Below the pieces are notes generated by a model. That model ran no database searches, was not told the DNA's origin, and saw only the letters and a program-made list of their open reading frames with translations. Positions 42,408 to 49,096 of a stretch of 64,000 nucleotides of DNA are shown in pieces (within the stretch, counting starts at the first letter, position 1; every line of letters begins with the position of its first letter). A program made the position numbers and the translations under genes. Origin of the DNA: Cryobacterium sp. SO1 (GTDB lineage: Bacteria; Actinomycetota; Actinomycetes; Actinomycetales; Microbacteriaceae); contig NZ_CP067394.1 of the NCBI RefSeq assembly GCF_004210215.2, positions 620,001 to 684,000 on the forward strand. The letters run 5' to 3'.

Positions 42408-42443
42408 GAAACGGGCGAGCAGCTACGGCTGCTCGCCCGTTTC
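42408..42443. terminator. Bidirectional terminator between pdtaS and whiB
   Basis: Perfect 16-bp stem from GAAACGGGCGAGCAGC to its complement with a TACG loop. It lies between convergent genes and serves both; U-tracts are weak on each side. Confidence 0.8.
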
Positions 42444-42462
42444 GAAGTGGGGGAGACGGTCT

Positions 42463-42711
42463 CTAGGAAGCGCGGCGGGCGCGGGCGGCGCGGCGCTTGA
42501 GGGCGCGGCGCTCGTCTTCGCTCAGGCCGCCCCAGACTCCGGAGTCCTGCCCGGTTTCGAGCGCGTACTGAAGGCACACTTCCGTGACGTTGCAGCGGGC
42601 GCACACGGACTTGGCCTTCTCGATCTGGTCTACTGCGGGGCCAGTGTTGCCAACCGGGAAGAAAAGTTCCGGGTCGGCGGTAAGGCAGGCTGCTTTGTCG
42701 CGCCAATCCAT
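42463..42711 (-). CDS. whiB1: WhiB-family iron-sulfur transcription regulator (WhiB1/WblE type)
   Basis: An 82-residue WhiB protein. The four cluster-binding cysteines are Cys9, Cys37, Cys40 and Cys46 (CxxC at ARCN). GVWGGLSEDERRALKRR is the G(V/I)WGG turn plus basic tail used in sigma-factor and DNA contact. MDWRDKAAC, PELFFPVGNTGPA and the tail are closest to WhiB1/WblE, an essential nitric-oxide-sensitive regulator in mycobacteria. AAAGGAG lies 6 nt upstream of the ATG. The upstream region contains a 12-bp palindrome (42742-42753). Confidence 0.95.
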   Translation of the reverse strand: MDWRDKAACLTADPELFFPVGNTGPAVDQIEKAKSVCARCNVTEVCLQYALETGQDSGVWGGLSEDERRALKRRAARARRAS

Positions 42712-42741
42712 AGGGGTGCTCCTTTATTGCGGGGGGATGCC

Positions 42742-42753
42742 TGGCCGATCGGC
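42742..42753. repeat. 12-bp palindrome in the whiB upstream region
   Basis: GGCCGATCGGCC, 31 bp upstream of the whiB start; possible operator, or chance. Confidence 0.25.
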
Positions 42754-42893
42754 CGAAGATGCGGGGAAGGCCAGGTTTCAGGAAGGTCGGATCTGCGAAG
42801 AGATCTGCTCACCACCCTGTGAGCGTCAACCGGGCCTTAAATATGGTCGCATAATAGGGAGGTCAAATCAATAGTTTTGTATGGGATATCGCT

Positions 42894-43334
42894 GTGAGAC
42901 AACCGTTCGACCCCAGCCAGGACGGCCTGGACGAGCCCCGGCCCGCCCGCCGGTCCCGCGCGCTCATCACCCTGGTGCTGCTCCTGGCCGCCGAAGCTGC
43001 CCTCCTCTGGGGGGCCGTCGTCTGGCTGATCATGGAGCTTCTGACCGACCAGCCGACGTCGTTCGCGAGCGCCGTGGCCATTCTCGTGCTCACCGTTGTC
43101 GCGGCCGCTTGGGTGTCCACCATAACGGTGGCGACCCTCCGGGGACGGTCCTGGATCAGGGCCGCCGCGGTGACCTGGCAACTGGTACAGGTTTTCATCG
43201 CCATCGGCTGCTTCCAGGGCTTCTACGCCAGGCCGGACCTTGGCTGGGCGCTCCTGATCCCGTCGGTGCTCGTGATCGTGCTGCTCTTCACCCGCAGCGT
43301 GCTCGAGGCCACCCGGCCCGGCGAACCCCGCTAG
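42894..43334 (+). CDS. Small membrane protein (four TM segments), function unknown
   Basis: A 146-residue protein. After 22 polar residues come four membrane helices ([73 protein letters not shown]). An RGRSW motif lies between helices 2 and 3. It resembles unnamed membrane proteins common next to whiB in Microbacteriaceae; no function is known to me. GTG start at 42894. Divergent from whiB. The 380 bp after it hold repeats only. Confidence 0.7.
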   Translation: MRQPFDPSQDGLDEPRPARRSRALITLVLLLAAEAALLWGAVVWLIMELLTDQPTSFASAVAILVLTVVAAAWVSTITVATLRGRSWIRAAAVTWQLVQVFIAIGCFQGFYARPDLGWALLIPSVLVIVLLFTRSVLEATRPGEPR

Positions 43335-43389
43335 ATCCCGAGCCCCGCCGAGAGGCAGCCGCCCCGCCAGAATCGCGGCGGCGCGCACC

Positions 43390-43473
43390 ACTCCTGCAGA
43401 ATTTCGCTTCACCCGCCCACGGGCCCGTGATCCCGGCATCTGCTGGCCGTAGGCGGGTCGAATTGCAGGAGTT
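43390..43473. repeat. Imperfect palindromic element, copy A
   Basis: 84 bp with inverted ends: ACTCCTGCAGAATTTCG on the left and CGAATTGCAGGAGTT on the right, extended inward by ACCCGCC/GGCGGGT. The 43335-43719 interval holds no gene, only this and copy B. Confidence 0.7.
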
Positions 43474-43570
43474 ATGGATGCGCGGCACCTACGGTCGCGC
43501 ACCTGGGATCCGATCGGACGTATCCGACGCACTTCTGGATCGGTCGGCCAAACCGGGTGGCGACGAGCGC

Positions 43571-43656
43571 AACTCCTGCAATTTCTGCCGAGCCGGACGC
43601 GGCACCCGCCGAATCACGGGGCTGGCCGACGGGGTGTGGGAGAAATTGCAGGAGTT
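43571..43656. repeat. Palindromic element, copy B
   Basis: 86 bp with perfect 16-bp inverted ends, AACTCCTGCAATTTCT and AGAAATTGCAGGAGTT. Ends match those of copy A, 97 bp away; the interiors differ. Confidence 0.75.
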
Positions 43657-43719
43657 GTGAACCAGTCGGACGGCGAAGGGGATGCTGCGGGTGCGGGCGG
43701 TCTGGGCGCCGGCGGCGAG

Positions 43720-44193
43720 CTAGATCCCGAGCTTCTTGCGCAGGCTGGCCACGTGCCCGGTGGCCTTCACGTTGTACAGGGCCAGGGCGACCTGGCCGGC
43801 CTCGTCGAGCACGAAGGTCGAGCGCAGCACGCCCGTGACGATCTTGCCGTACAGGTTCTTCTCACCCCAGGCGCCGTAGGCGCGGTGCACGGCGAGGTCC
43901 TCGTCGCTGAGCAGCGGGAAAGTGAGGTGGTCGTTCTCGGCGAACTGGGCGAGCTGGGCCTGGGTGTCCTTCGACAGGCCGAGCACCTGGTAGCCGGCCG
44001 CCCCGAGCAAGCCGAGGTTGTCCCGGAAGTCGCAGGCCTGGGTGGTGCAGCCGGGCGTCATGGCGGCGGGGTAGAAGTACATCACAACCTTCTGGCCGCG
44101 CACGGAGGCCAGACTGACCGAGTTGCCGTTCTGGTCGGTGAGGGTGAAGTCGGGGGCTGTGTCGCCGGCTGCGAGCCGGGTGGAATCAGTCAT
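43720..44193 (-). CDS. bcp: Thioredoxin-dependent thiol peroxidase (Bcp/PrxQ)
   Basis: A 157-residue peroxiredoxin. YFYPAAMTPGCTTQACDFRD holds the peroxidatic Cys49 and, five residues on, the resolving Cys54, as in PrxQ-type enzymes. STFVLDEAGQVALALY is the usual C-terminal strand. It reduces peroxides with electrons from thioredoxin in the cytoplasm. TAGCGT lies 6 nt before the ATG; GGTGGA between them could also act as a ribosome site. It is 17 bp downstream of rsgA on the same strand. Confidence 0.95.
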   Translation of the reverse strand: MTDSTRLAAGDTAPDFTLTDQNGNSVSLASVRGQKVVMYFYPAAMTPGCTTQACDFRDNLGLLGAAGYQVLGLSKDTQAQLAQFAENDHLTFPLLSDEDLAVHRAYGAWGEKNLYGKIVTGVLRSTFVLDEAGQVALALYNVKATGHVASLRKKLGI

Positions 44194-44199
44194 TCCACC

Positions 44200-44205
44200 A
44201 CGCTA
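44200..44205 (-). promoter_or_regulatory. -10 box of bcp
   Basis: TAGCGT on the minus strand, 6 nt before the ATG at 44193. Confidence 0.4.
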
Positions 44206-44210
44206 CCCGG

Positions 44211-45275
44211 TCAGTTCTCACCCGGCCGGTGCGCCGGCGCGGCGGCGAAGGTCGCCAGGAGGCGCTGGAGGGAGTCCAGGCGCGCCTTCCCGGTGTCGCC
44301 CAGGGTTCCGGCGGCAACGGCCTCGTTGATGGCGCAATCGGGCGAGGAGGGCAGGTGGGTGCACCCGCGCGGGCATTTCTCGGCGATGACGGCCAGGTCG
44401 GTGAAGGCGCGCAGGATGTTGTCGGTGTTGATGTGGCCCAGGCCGAAGGAGCGCACGCCGGGGGTGTCGATCACCCAGCCTCGGCCGGCATCCGTTTCGA
44501 GCCGCAGCGAGATCGTCGACGACGACGTGTGCCGGCCGCGCCCGGTGACGGTGTTCACCACACCGACGGCGCGGTGCGCGTCGGGCACCAGAGCGTTCAC
44601 CAGGGTGGACTTGCCGACCCCGGAGTGGCCGACGAAGACGGTGTCGTGACCGACCAGCGCGGCGGAGATGGCCTCGAGCGGCATGGCGTCGTCGCGGCTC
44701 TGGAACACCGGCAGGTCCAGACCGGCGAAGTTGCTCAGGAACTCGGCCGGGTCGGCCAGGTCGGTCTTGGTCATGCAGAGGATGGGGGAGACCCCGGCGT
44801 CGTAGGCGGCAACGAGGTAGCGGTCGACGAGGCGGATGCGTGGCTCCGGGTTCGCGGCGGCCACAACGATGAGCATCTGATCGGCGTTGGCGACGATCAC
44901 GCGCTCCACGGCATCCGTGTCGTCGGCGCTGCGGCGGAGCAGGGTCTCGCGGCGCACGATGCGCACGATGCGGGACAGGCTGCCCTCGGCGCCCGTGGTG
45001 TCACCGACGATGTCGACGCGGTCGCCGGTGACGACGGCGTGTTTACGCAGCTCGCTGGCGCGCGCGGCGGTGACCCGGCGTTCGGTGGGCTGGTTCTCGT
45101 CGAGCATCACCGTGTACCGGCCGCGGTCGACCGACAGGATGCGTCCGGTCAGAGCGTCGCCGTGTTCCGGGCGGGTTTTGGTGCGCGGCTTGGTGCCCTT
45201 GCGGCCCGGGCGGATGCGCACACTGGACTCGTCGAACTCCGGCTCGTCGTCGTCCGGGCTCGACCACCACGTCAC
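44211..45275 (-). CDS. rsgA: Ribosome small-subunit GTPase RsgA
   Basis: A 354-residue circularly permuted GTPase. An OB-fold (about residues 40-115) precedes the G domain, whose motifs appear in permuted order: TKTD (G4), GHSGVGKST (G1), then DTPGVRS (G3). The C-terminal zinc site is CPRGCTHLPSSPDC. It assists late 30S assembly. GTG 45275 is used; the frame stays open upstream but that would run into aroA, whose stop is 10 bp away. Basic residues at 22-37 may contact rRNA. Confidence 0.93.
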   Translation of the reverse strand: MTWWSSPDDDEPEFDESSVRIRPGRKGTKPRTKTRPEHGDALTGRILSVDRGRYTVMLDENQPTERRVTAARASELRKHAVVTGDRVDIVGDTTGAEGSLSRIVRIVRRETLLRRSADDTDAVERVIVANADQMLIVVAAANPEPRIRLVDRYLVAAYDAGVSPILCMTKTDLADPAEFLSNFAGLDLPVFQSRDDAMPLEAISAALVGHDTVFVGHSGVGKSTLVNALVPDAHRAVGVVNTVTGRGRHTSSSTISLRLETDAGRGWVIDTPGVRSFGLGHINTDNILRAFTDLAVIAEKCPRGCTHLPSSPDCAINEAVAAGTLGDTGKARLDSLQRLLATFAAAPAHRPGEN

Positions 45276-45285
45276 GCGGTGCCCA

Positions 45286-46647
45286 TCACTGAGTGCCCGC
45301 GCCGGACACCAGAGAGTGCCACAGCTCGGCGAACTGGGGGAGGGTCTTGGCGGTCGTGCCGATGTTCTCCACCTCGACGCCGGGCACGACCAGCCCCAGC
45401 AGGGCGCCGGTGGTGGCCATCCGGTGGTCGTCGTAGCTGTGCCAGGTGCCGCCGTGCAGCGGTCGCGGCTCGATGGCCAGGCCGTCCGGCAGTTCGGTGA
45501 CGTGGCCGCCGAGGTTGTTGATCTCCGTGGCCAGGGCAGCGAGCCGATCGGTCTCGTGGTGGCGGATATGACCGATGCCGGTGATGGTACTCGGCGAGTC
45601 GGCCAGGGCGGCCAGGCCGACCAGGGTGGGGGCCAGTTCACCTCCCGTGGACAGGTCGAGGTCGACGCCGCTGATGCGGCCGGTGCCCGTGACGGTGAGC
45701 CTGTCGCCGTCGAGGGTGACGGTGGCGCCGAAGAGCGGCAGCAGCTCGGCCAGGTGCGCACCGACCTGGGTGGTCACGGCGGGCCAGCCCGTGATGGTCA
45801 CGCTGCCGCCGGCGACCAGCGCCGCGGCGAGAAACGGTGCGGCATTGGAGAGGTCGGGTTCGATGTCGACCTCGGTGCCGCGGATCGGGCCGGGCGCAAC
45901 GTTCCAGACGCCGACCTCGGGGCTGGTGACTCTGACGCCGCGCCGGGCGAGGGTGTGGATCGTCATCTCGATGTGCGGCAGGCTCGGCAGGCGCTCGCCG
46001 GAGTTGCGCAGTCGCAGGCCGTTCGCGAAGCGGGGCGCGACGAGCAGCAGCCCGGAGACGAACTGGCTGGAGGAGGACGCGTCGATGGTGATCTCGCCGC
46101 CGTCCAGGCCGCCGGTGCCGTGCACGGTGAACGGCAGCGCTCCGCGGCCGTCGTCGTTGATGTCGGCGCCGAGGGCCCTGAGCGAGCTGATGGTGGTCGC
46201 CATCGGGCGGCGCCTTGCGCCGGCATCGCCGTCGAAGGTGGTCGGGCCCAGCGCCAGCGCGGCGACGGGCGGCAGGAATCGCATCACCGTGCCGGCCAGG
46301 CCGCAGTCGATGGTGGTGGACCCGAACAGCTCACCCGGTGTGATGCGCAGGTCGGAGCCGTATTCGCCGTCGCCGTCGACGGACTCGATTGTCGTGCCGA
46401 GCTGCTGGAGTGCTGCGACCATGAGGTCGCTGTCACGCGAGTGCAGCGGGAAGCGGAGCACTGAGGGAGAGTCGGCCAGGGCCGCCAGGACGAGTTCGCG
46501 GTTGGTCAGCGACTTGGAGCCGGGCAGCGACAGGGTGGCGGTCAGCGCCCCGGGCGCGACGGGAGCCGCCCAGAGGACATCCGTCTCTTCGGGCGAGCTG
46601 TCGCCGTAGGGATCGAACTCCGGCTTGGAATATCTCGAGATCAACAT
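45286..46647 (-). CDS. aroA: 5-enolpyruvylshikimate-3-phosphate synthase
   Basis: A 453-residue EPSP synthase, sixth step of the shikimate pathway (shikimate-3-phosphate plus PEP). [18 protein letters not shown] is the N-terminal substrate motif, [15 protein letters not shown] the second signature, and [14 protein letters not shown] the C-terminal one. An extra 25 residues at the N-terminus are typical of actinobacterial forms. The ATG is 8 nt after a TATTCT box. It is divergent from sigR and its 5' end overlaps the SigR-type promoter. Confidence 0.96.
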   Translation of the reverse strand: MLISRYSKPEFDPYGDSSPEETDVLWAAPVAPGALTATLSLPGSKSLTNRELVLAALADSPSVLRFPLHSRDSDLMVAALQQLGTTIESVDGDGEYGSDLRITPGELFGSTTIDCGLAGTVMRFLPPVAALALGPTTFDGDAGARRRPMATTISSLRALGADINDDGRGALPFTVHGTGGLDGGEITIDASSSSQFVSGLLLVAPRFANGLRLRNSGERLPSLPHIEMTIHTLARRGVRVTSPEVGVWNVAPGPIRGTEVDIEPDLSNAAPFLAAALVAGGSVTITGWPAVTTQVGAHLAELLPLFGATVTLDGDRLTVTGTGRISGVDLDLSTGGELAPTLVGLAALADSPSTITGIGHIRHHETDRLAALATEINNLGGHVTELPDGLAIEPRPLHGGTWHSYDDHRMATTGALLGLVVPGVEVENIGTTAKTLPQFAELWHSLVSGAGTQ

Positions 46648-46652
46648 CGGTT
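46627..46652 (+). promoter_or_regulatory. SigR-dependent promoter of sigR (autoregulation)
   Basis: GGAAT (46627-46631), exactly 18 bp, then GTT (46650-46652): the consensus of SigR/SigH promoters. It lies 54 bp before the long sigR start. Confidence 0.65.
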
Positions 46653-46655
46653 ATC

Positions 46656-46661
46656 AGAATA
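46656..46661 (-). promoter_or_regulatory. -10 box of aroA (leaderless)
   Basis: TATTCT on the minus strand, 8 nt before the aroA ATG at 46647. Confidence 0.4.
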
Positions 46662-46705
46662 GTCGGGAATACCGATTTACAGGATCGCACCCAGGAGGTC
46701 AGCAG

Positions 46706-47422
46706 ATGGCAGCAGCCATGCTCATGGAGCGCAACCTTGCAGCCCCCGTTCTCGCAGCACCCGCCCTCGCGGCAGCCGTGGAGGTCGATCGCTTAGAATT
46801 GTCCGTGATGACAACAGATACGACTGACATGCGGGACCTGTTCGAAGCACAGGCCATGCCGTTCATCGACCAGCTGTACGCAGCGGCGATGCGCATGACG
46901 CGAAACCCCTCAGACGCCCAGGACCTCGTGCAGGAAACCTTCGTCAAGGCGTTCGCGTCGTTCAAGCAGTTCGAGCAGGGCACCAACCTCAAGGCGTGGC
47001 TGTACCGGATCCTCACGAACACCTTCATCAACACCTATCGCAAGAAGCAGCGCGAGCCCTACCAGGGCACCATCGACGACCTCGAGGACTGGCAACTCGG
47101 CGGCGCGGAATCCACGACGGCGACGTCGAGCCGCTCCGCCGAAGCCGAAGCGATCGACCACCTGCCTGACAGCGCCGTCAAGGACGCCCTCCAATCGATC
47201 CCGGAGGACTTCCGGCTGGCGGTGTACTTCGCCGACGTCGAAGGCTTCTCTTACCAGGAGATCGCCGAAATCATGAAAACACCCATCGGTACCGTGATGA
47301 GCCGCCTCCACCGCGGCCGCCGACTGTTGCGCGAGCTCCTGGCCGGGTATGCCCAGGAGCGCGGCCTCGGCACGGGTCAGAGCGCACCGATCAAGAAGAC
47401 ATCCGGGAGCACAGGAAAATGA
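46706..47422 (+). CDS. sigR: ECF sigma factor SigR/SigH type (long form)
   Basis: A 238-residue group-4 sigma factor. Region 2 has [27 protein letters not shown] sequence ([19 protein letters not shown]) and [22 protein letters not shown]; region 4 has [23 protein letters not shown] and [18 protein letters not shown] 46706 has AGGAGG 7 nt upstream and gives a 34-residue Ala/Leu-rich extension. ATG 46808 ([12 protein letters not shown]) would give a 204-residue form and lies 8 nt after TAGAAT. SigR controls thiol-oxidative stress genes and is held by the anti-sigma factor encoded next. Confidence 0.93.
   Translation: MAAAMLMERNLAAPVLAAPALAAAVEVDRLELSVMTTDTTDMRDLFEAQAMPFIDQLYAAAMRMTRNPSDAQDLVQETFVKAFASFKQFEQGTNLKAWLYRILTNTFINTYRKKQREPYQGTIDDLEDWQLGGAESTTATSSRSAEAEAIDHLPDSAVKDALQSIPEDFRLAVYFADVEGFSYQEIAEIMKTPIGTVMSRLHRGRRLLRELLAGYAQERGLGTGQSAPIKKTSGSTGK
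46794..46799 (+). promoter_or_regulatory. Housekeeping-like -10 box for the short SigR form
   Basis: TAGAAT inside the coding region, 8 nt before the internal ATG 46808, so this transcript would be leaderless. No good -35 is seen. Confidence 0.45.
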
Positions 47423-47661
47423 CCGATTGCGGTTGCGAGAAGGCCAAAGCCGAACTCGAAGAGTATTTGCACAACGAACTCCGCAAGGAGGACGCCCTCG
47501 ACATCCGGGAGCACCTCGAGCACTGCCAGGACTGCCGGAGCGAGCACCACGTGGGCCGCACCCTCACCGACGTGATGCAGCGCGCCTGCAAGGAGACCGC
47601 ACCGGAAGACCTGCGCGACCAAGTCCTGCAGCGGTTGCGCGCCATCCAGTCGGCCCACTAG
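47419..47661 (+). CDS. rsrA: Mycothiol-system anti-sigma factor RsrA/RshA
   Basis: An 80-residue zinc-binding anti-sigma factor. The ZAS motif is His32-x3-Cys36-x2-Cys39 ([10 protein letters not shown]), with further Cys4 and Cys6 at the N-terminus. Under disulfide stress the cysteines oxidise, zinc is lost and SigR is freed (family knowledge). It overlaps sigR by 4 bp (ATGA), as in Streptomyces and mycobacteria. The stop overlaps the convergent small gene by 4 bp. Confidence 0.94.
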   Translation: MTDCGCEKAKAELEEYLHNELRKEDALDIREHLEHCQDCRSEHHVGRTLTDVMQRACKETAPEDLRDQVLQRLRAIQSAH

Positions 47662-47987
47662 CCGATTCGCGCCACTTTCACTTCGATCGACGTCACGGCA
47701 GGGTCGCCGGACGCGACGAAGTACTCCTCGATGGTGTCGTAGACCCTACGGCAGACTTCCGTCGCCGCGTCAGCGTCCGAGATCCCGATGGCGACGGATG
47801 CTGTGAGGCCCTCGGCGGTTTCGGTGAGCGTGATCAGCTCTGGACTCGTGGGCCTGGCAGTGAGCGCACCGACCACCTGGTGAACGAGGGTGGTCAGGAT
47901 GGGCGCTGCCGGGTACAACTCGTCGACGCCGGGAACCTGTTCGACAACGGCGGCCAGTTCCTCGGTGGGCTTCGTGGTGGTGCTCAT
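47658..47987 (-). CDS. Small Asp23-like/hypothetical protein
   Basis: A 109-residue acidic protein. ELITLTETAEGLTASVAIGISD and [21 protein letters not shown] alternate strands in the manner of the Asp23/Gls24 fold, and the gene is divergent from a clear Asp23 homologue. I would call it a distant paralogue with moderate confidence. GGAG lies 5 nt before the ATG. No membrane segment. Confidence 0.6.
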   Translation of the reverse strand: MSTTTKPTEELAAVVEQVPGVDELYPAAPILTTLVHQVVGALTARPTSPELITLTETAEGLTASVAIGISDADAATEVCRRVYDTIEEYFVASGDPAVTSIEVKVARIG

Positions 47988-48023
47988 GGCGTCTCCAGTC
48001 TCGGGAACGGGGGGGACCAGATT

Positions 48024-48029
48024 ATTGTA
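48024..48029 (-). promoter_or_regulatory. Possible -10 box of the small Asp23-like gene
   Basis: TACAAT on the minus strand, about 36 nt before the ATG. No convincing -35. Confidence 0.3.
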
Positions 48030-48146
48030 GATCTTCGGCGGCGAAAAACTTTCCTGCCAATTTCGTGACGAATCCGCGGTTGGTCGCGTCGTAACTAAGA
48101 CGATGCAGATTCTGCCCTCATCGCCGTCGATCAAGGAGCCCCCCGG

Positions 48147-48602
48147 ATGTCCAGCAACACCCCCGCACAGCCGAACGCGGCGACCGCCCTGCCGGCGAAC
48201 GCCCCAGAGGTCAGCGACGGCGCCGGGGACCGGGTGGGTGAGGGAGTCACGACCATCAAGGACGGCGTCATCGCCAAGGTCGCCGCCCTCGCCGTGCGGG
48301 AGATCCCCGGTGTGCACTCCTTGGGCACCGCGCCGACCAGGGCACTCGGGGCGATCCTCGATGCCGTCGGCAACGCCGACGTCAACCCCGGCATCTCCGT
48401 GACGATGGGCGACACCGACGTCGCCGTCGACATCACCCTCGTCGCCGGCTACCCGGTGCCCCTGACGGCCCTGGCCGATCAGATCCGCGCCACCGTGACC
48501 GGTGCCATCGAAGGCCTGGTGGGAATCGCGGTATCGACAGTGAACGTGACCATCACAGACATTTACGTGGCCGAGGAGCCGGACGACACTGACGTCGCCT
48601 AG
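48147..48602 (+). CDS. Asp23/Gls24 family envelope stress protein
   Basis: A 151-residue protein with a disordered Ala/Pro N-terminus (about 30 residues) and an Asp23 domain: VTTIKDGVIAKVAALAVREIPGVHSLG, VAVDITLVAGYPVPLTALADQIRATV and VNVTITDIYV. In Staphylococcus Asp23 is a membrane-associated stress protein tied to cell-wall homeostasis; in actinobacteria the family often clusters with GlsB. The ATG has AAGGAG about 9 nt upstream. Divergent from the small Asp23-like gene; the GlsB gene follows after 104 bp. Confidence 0.88.
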   Translation: MSSNTPAQPNAATALPANAPEVSDGAGDRVGEGVTTIKDGVIAKVAALAVREIPGVHSLGTAPTRALGAILDAVGNADVNPGISVTMGDTDVAVDITLVAGYPVPLTALADQIRATVTGAIEGLVGIAVSTVNVTITDIYVAEEPDDTDVA

Positions 48603-48706
48603 GCTCCCGGCCGCGTAATCAAGCCCGGCTCGCCAGAGCCAGGTCGGACTGCACAGCCAGTTTCGAAACACCAGCAGTACCCACACCAACAGAAATGAGA
48701 CACTCC

Positions 48707-48970
48707 ATGGGGTTCTTCGGATTCCTTCTTCTCGGCCTCCTTGCGGGCGCCATCGCCAAGCTGATCCTCCCGGGCAACCAGGGCGGCGGATGGTTCATCA
48801 CGCTTCTGCTCGGCGTTGTCGGCGCACTGCTCGGCGGGTTCCTCGGTAGCGCGCTCTTCGGCGCACCGCTGGAAGACTTCTTCTCCATCCAGACCTGGCT
48901 TCTTGCCATCGGTGGATCCATCATCGTTCTCCTGATCTACGGCTTCGCCGTAGGCCGTCGCAAGGCGTAA
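48707..48970 (+). CDS. GlsB/YeaQ/YmgE family stress response membrane protein
   Basis: An 87-residue protein with three membrane helices (MGFFGFLLLGLLAGAIAKLI, ITLLLGVVGALLGGFLGSAL, WLLAIGGSIIVLLIYGFAV) and Gly-rich turns such as LPGNQGGGW, diagnostic of the transglycosylase-associated/GlsB family. Function is not established; members are stress induced. ATG 48707 is preferred because homologues start MGF; ATG 48695 is in frame. Confidence 0.9.
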   Translation: MGFFGFLLLGLLAGAIAKLILPGNQGGGWFITLLLGVVGALLGGFLGSALFGAPLEDFFSIQTWLLAIGGSIIVLLIYGFAVGRRKA

Positions 48971-48995
48971 TCCCACCGGGATTCCCGTCCGCGAA

Positions 48996-49032
48996 AGGCG
49001 GCACGCCGCACCTTCGGGTGCGGGTGCCGCCT
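48996..49032 (+). terminator. Hairpin terminator after glsB-like gene
   Basis: Stem AGGCGGCAC/GTGCCGCCT continuing as CCGCACC/GGTGCGG with one bulged G on each side and a TTCG loop. No clear T-tract. Confidence 0.6.
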
Positions 49033-49083
49033 GTCGGCGTATCTTCAAACTTTCGGACGACGACTGCGCCGCCCGGACCGGCC

Positions 49084-49089
49084 TAGTCT
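49084..49089 (+). promoter_or_regulatory. -10 box of the MMPL gene (leaderless)
   Basis: TAGTCT, 7 nt before the GTG at 49097. Confidence 0.45.
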
Positions 49090-49096
49090 CGGCACT

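Noticed and set aside
42838..42866. TTGACC-17-TATTTA as the whiB promoter
   Set aside because: The -35 is good but the -10 matches poorly, and other spacings do no better.
43474..44649. 391-residue open frame starting in the repeat region
   Set aside because: Frame runs antisense through bcp and into rsgA with no conserved sequence.
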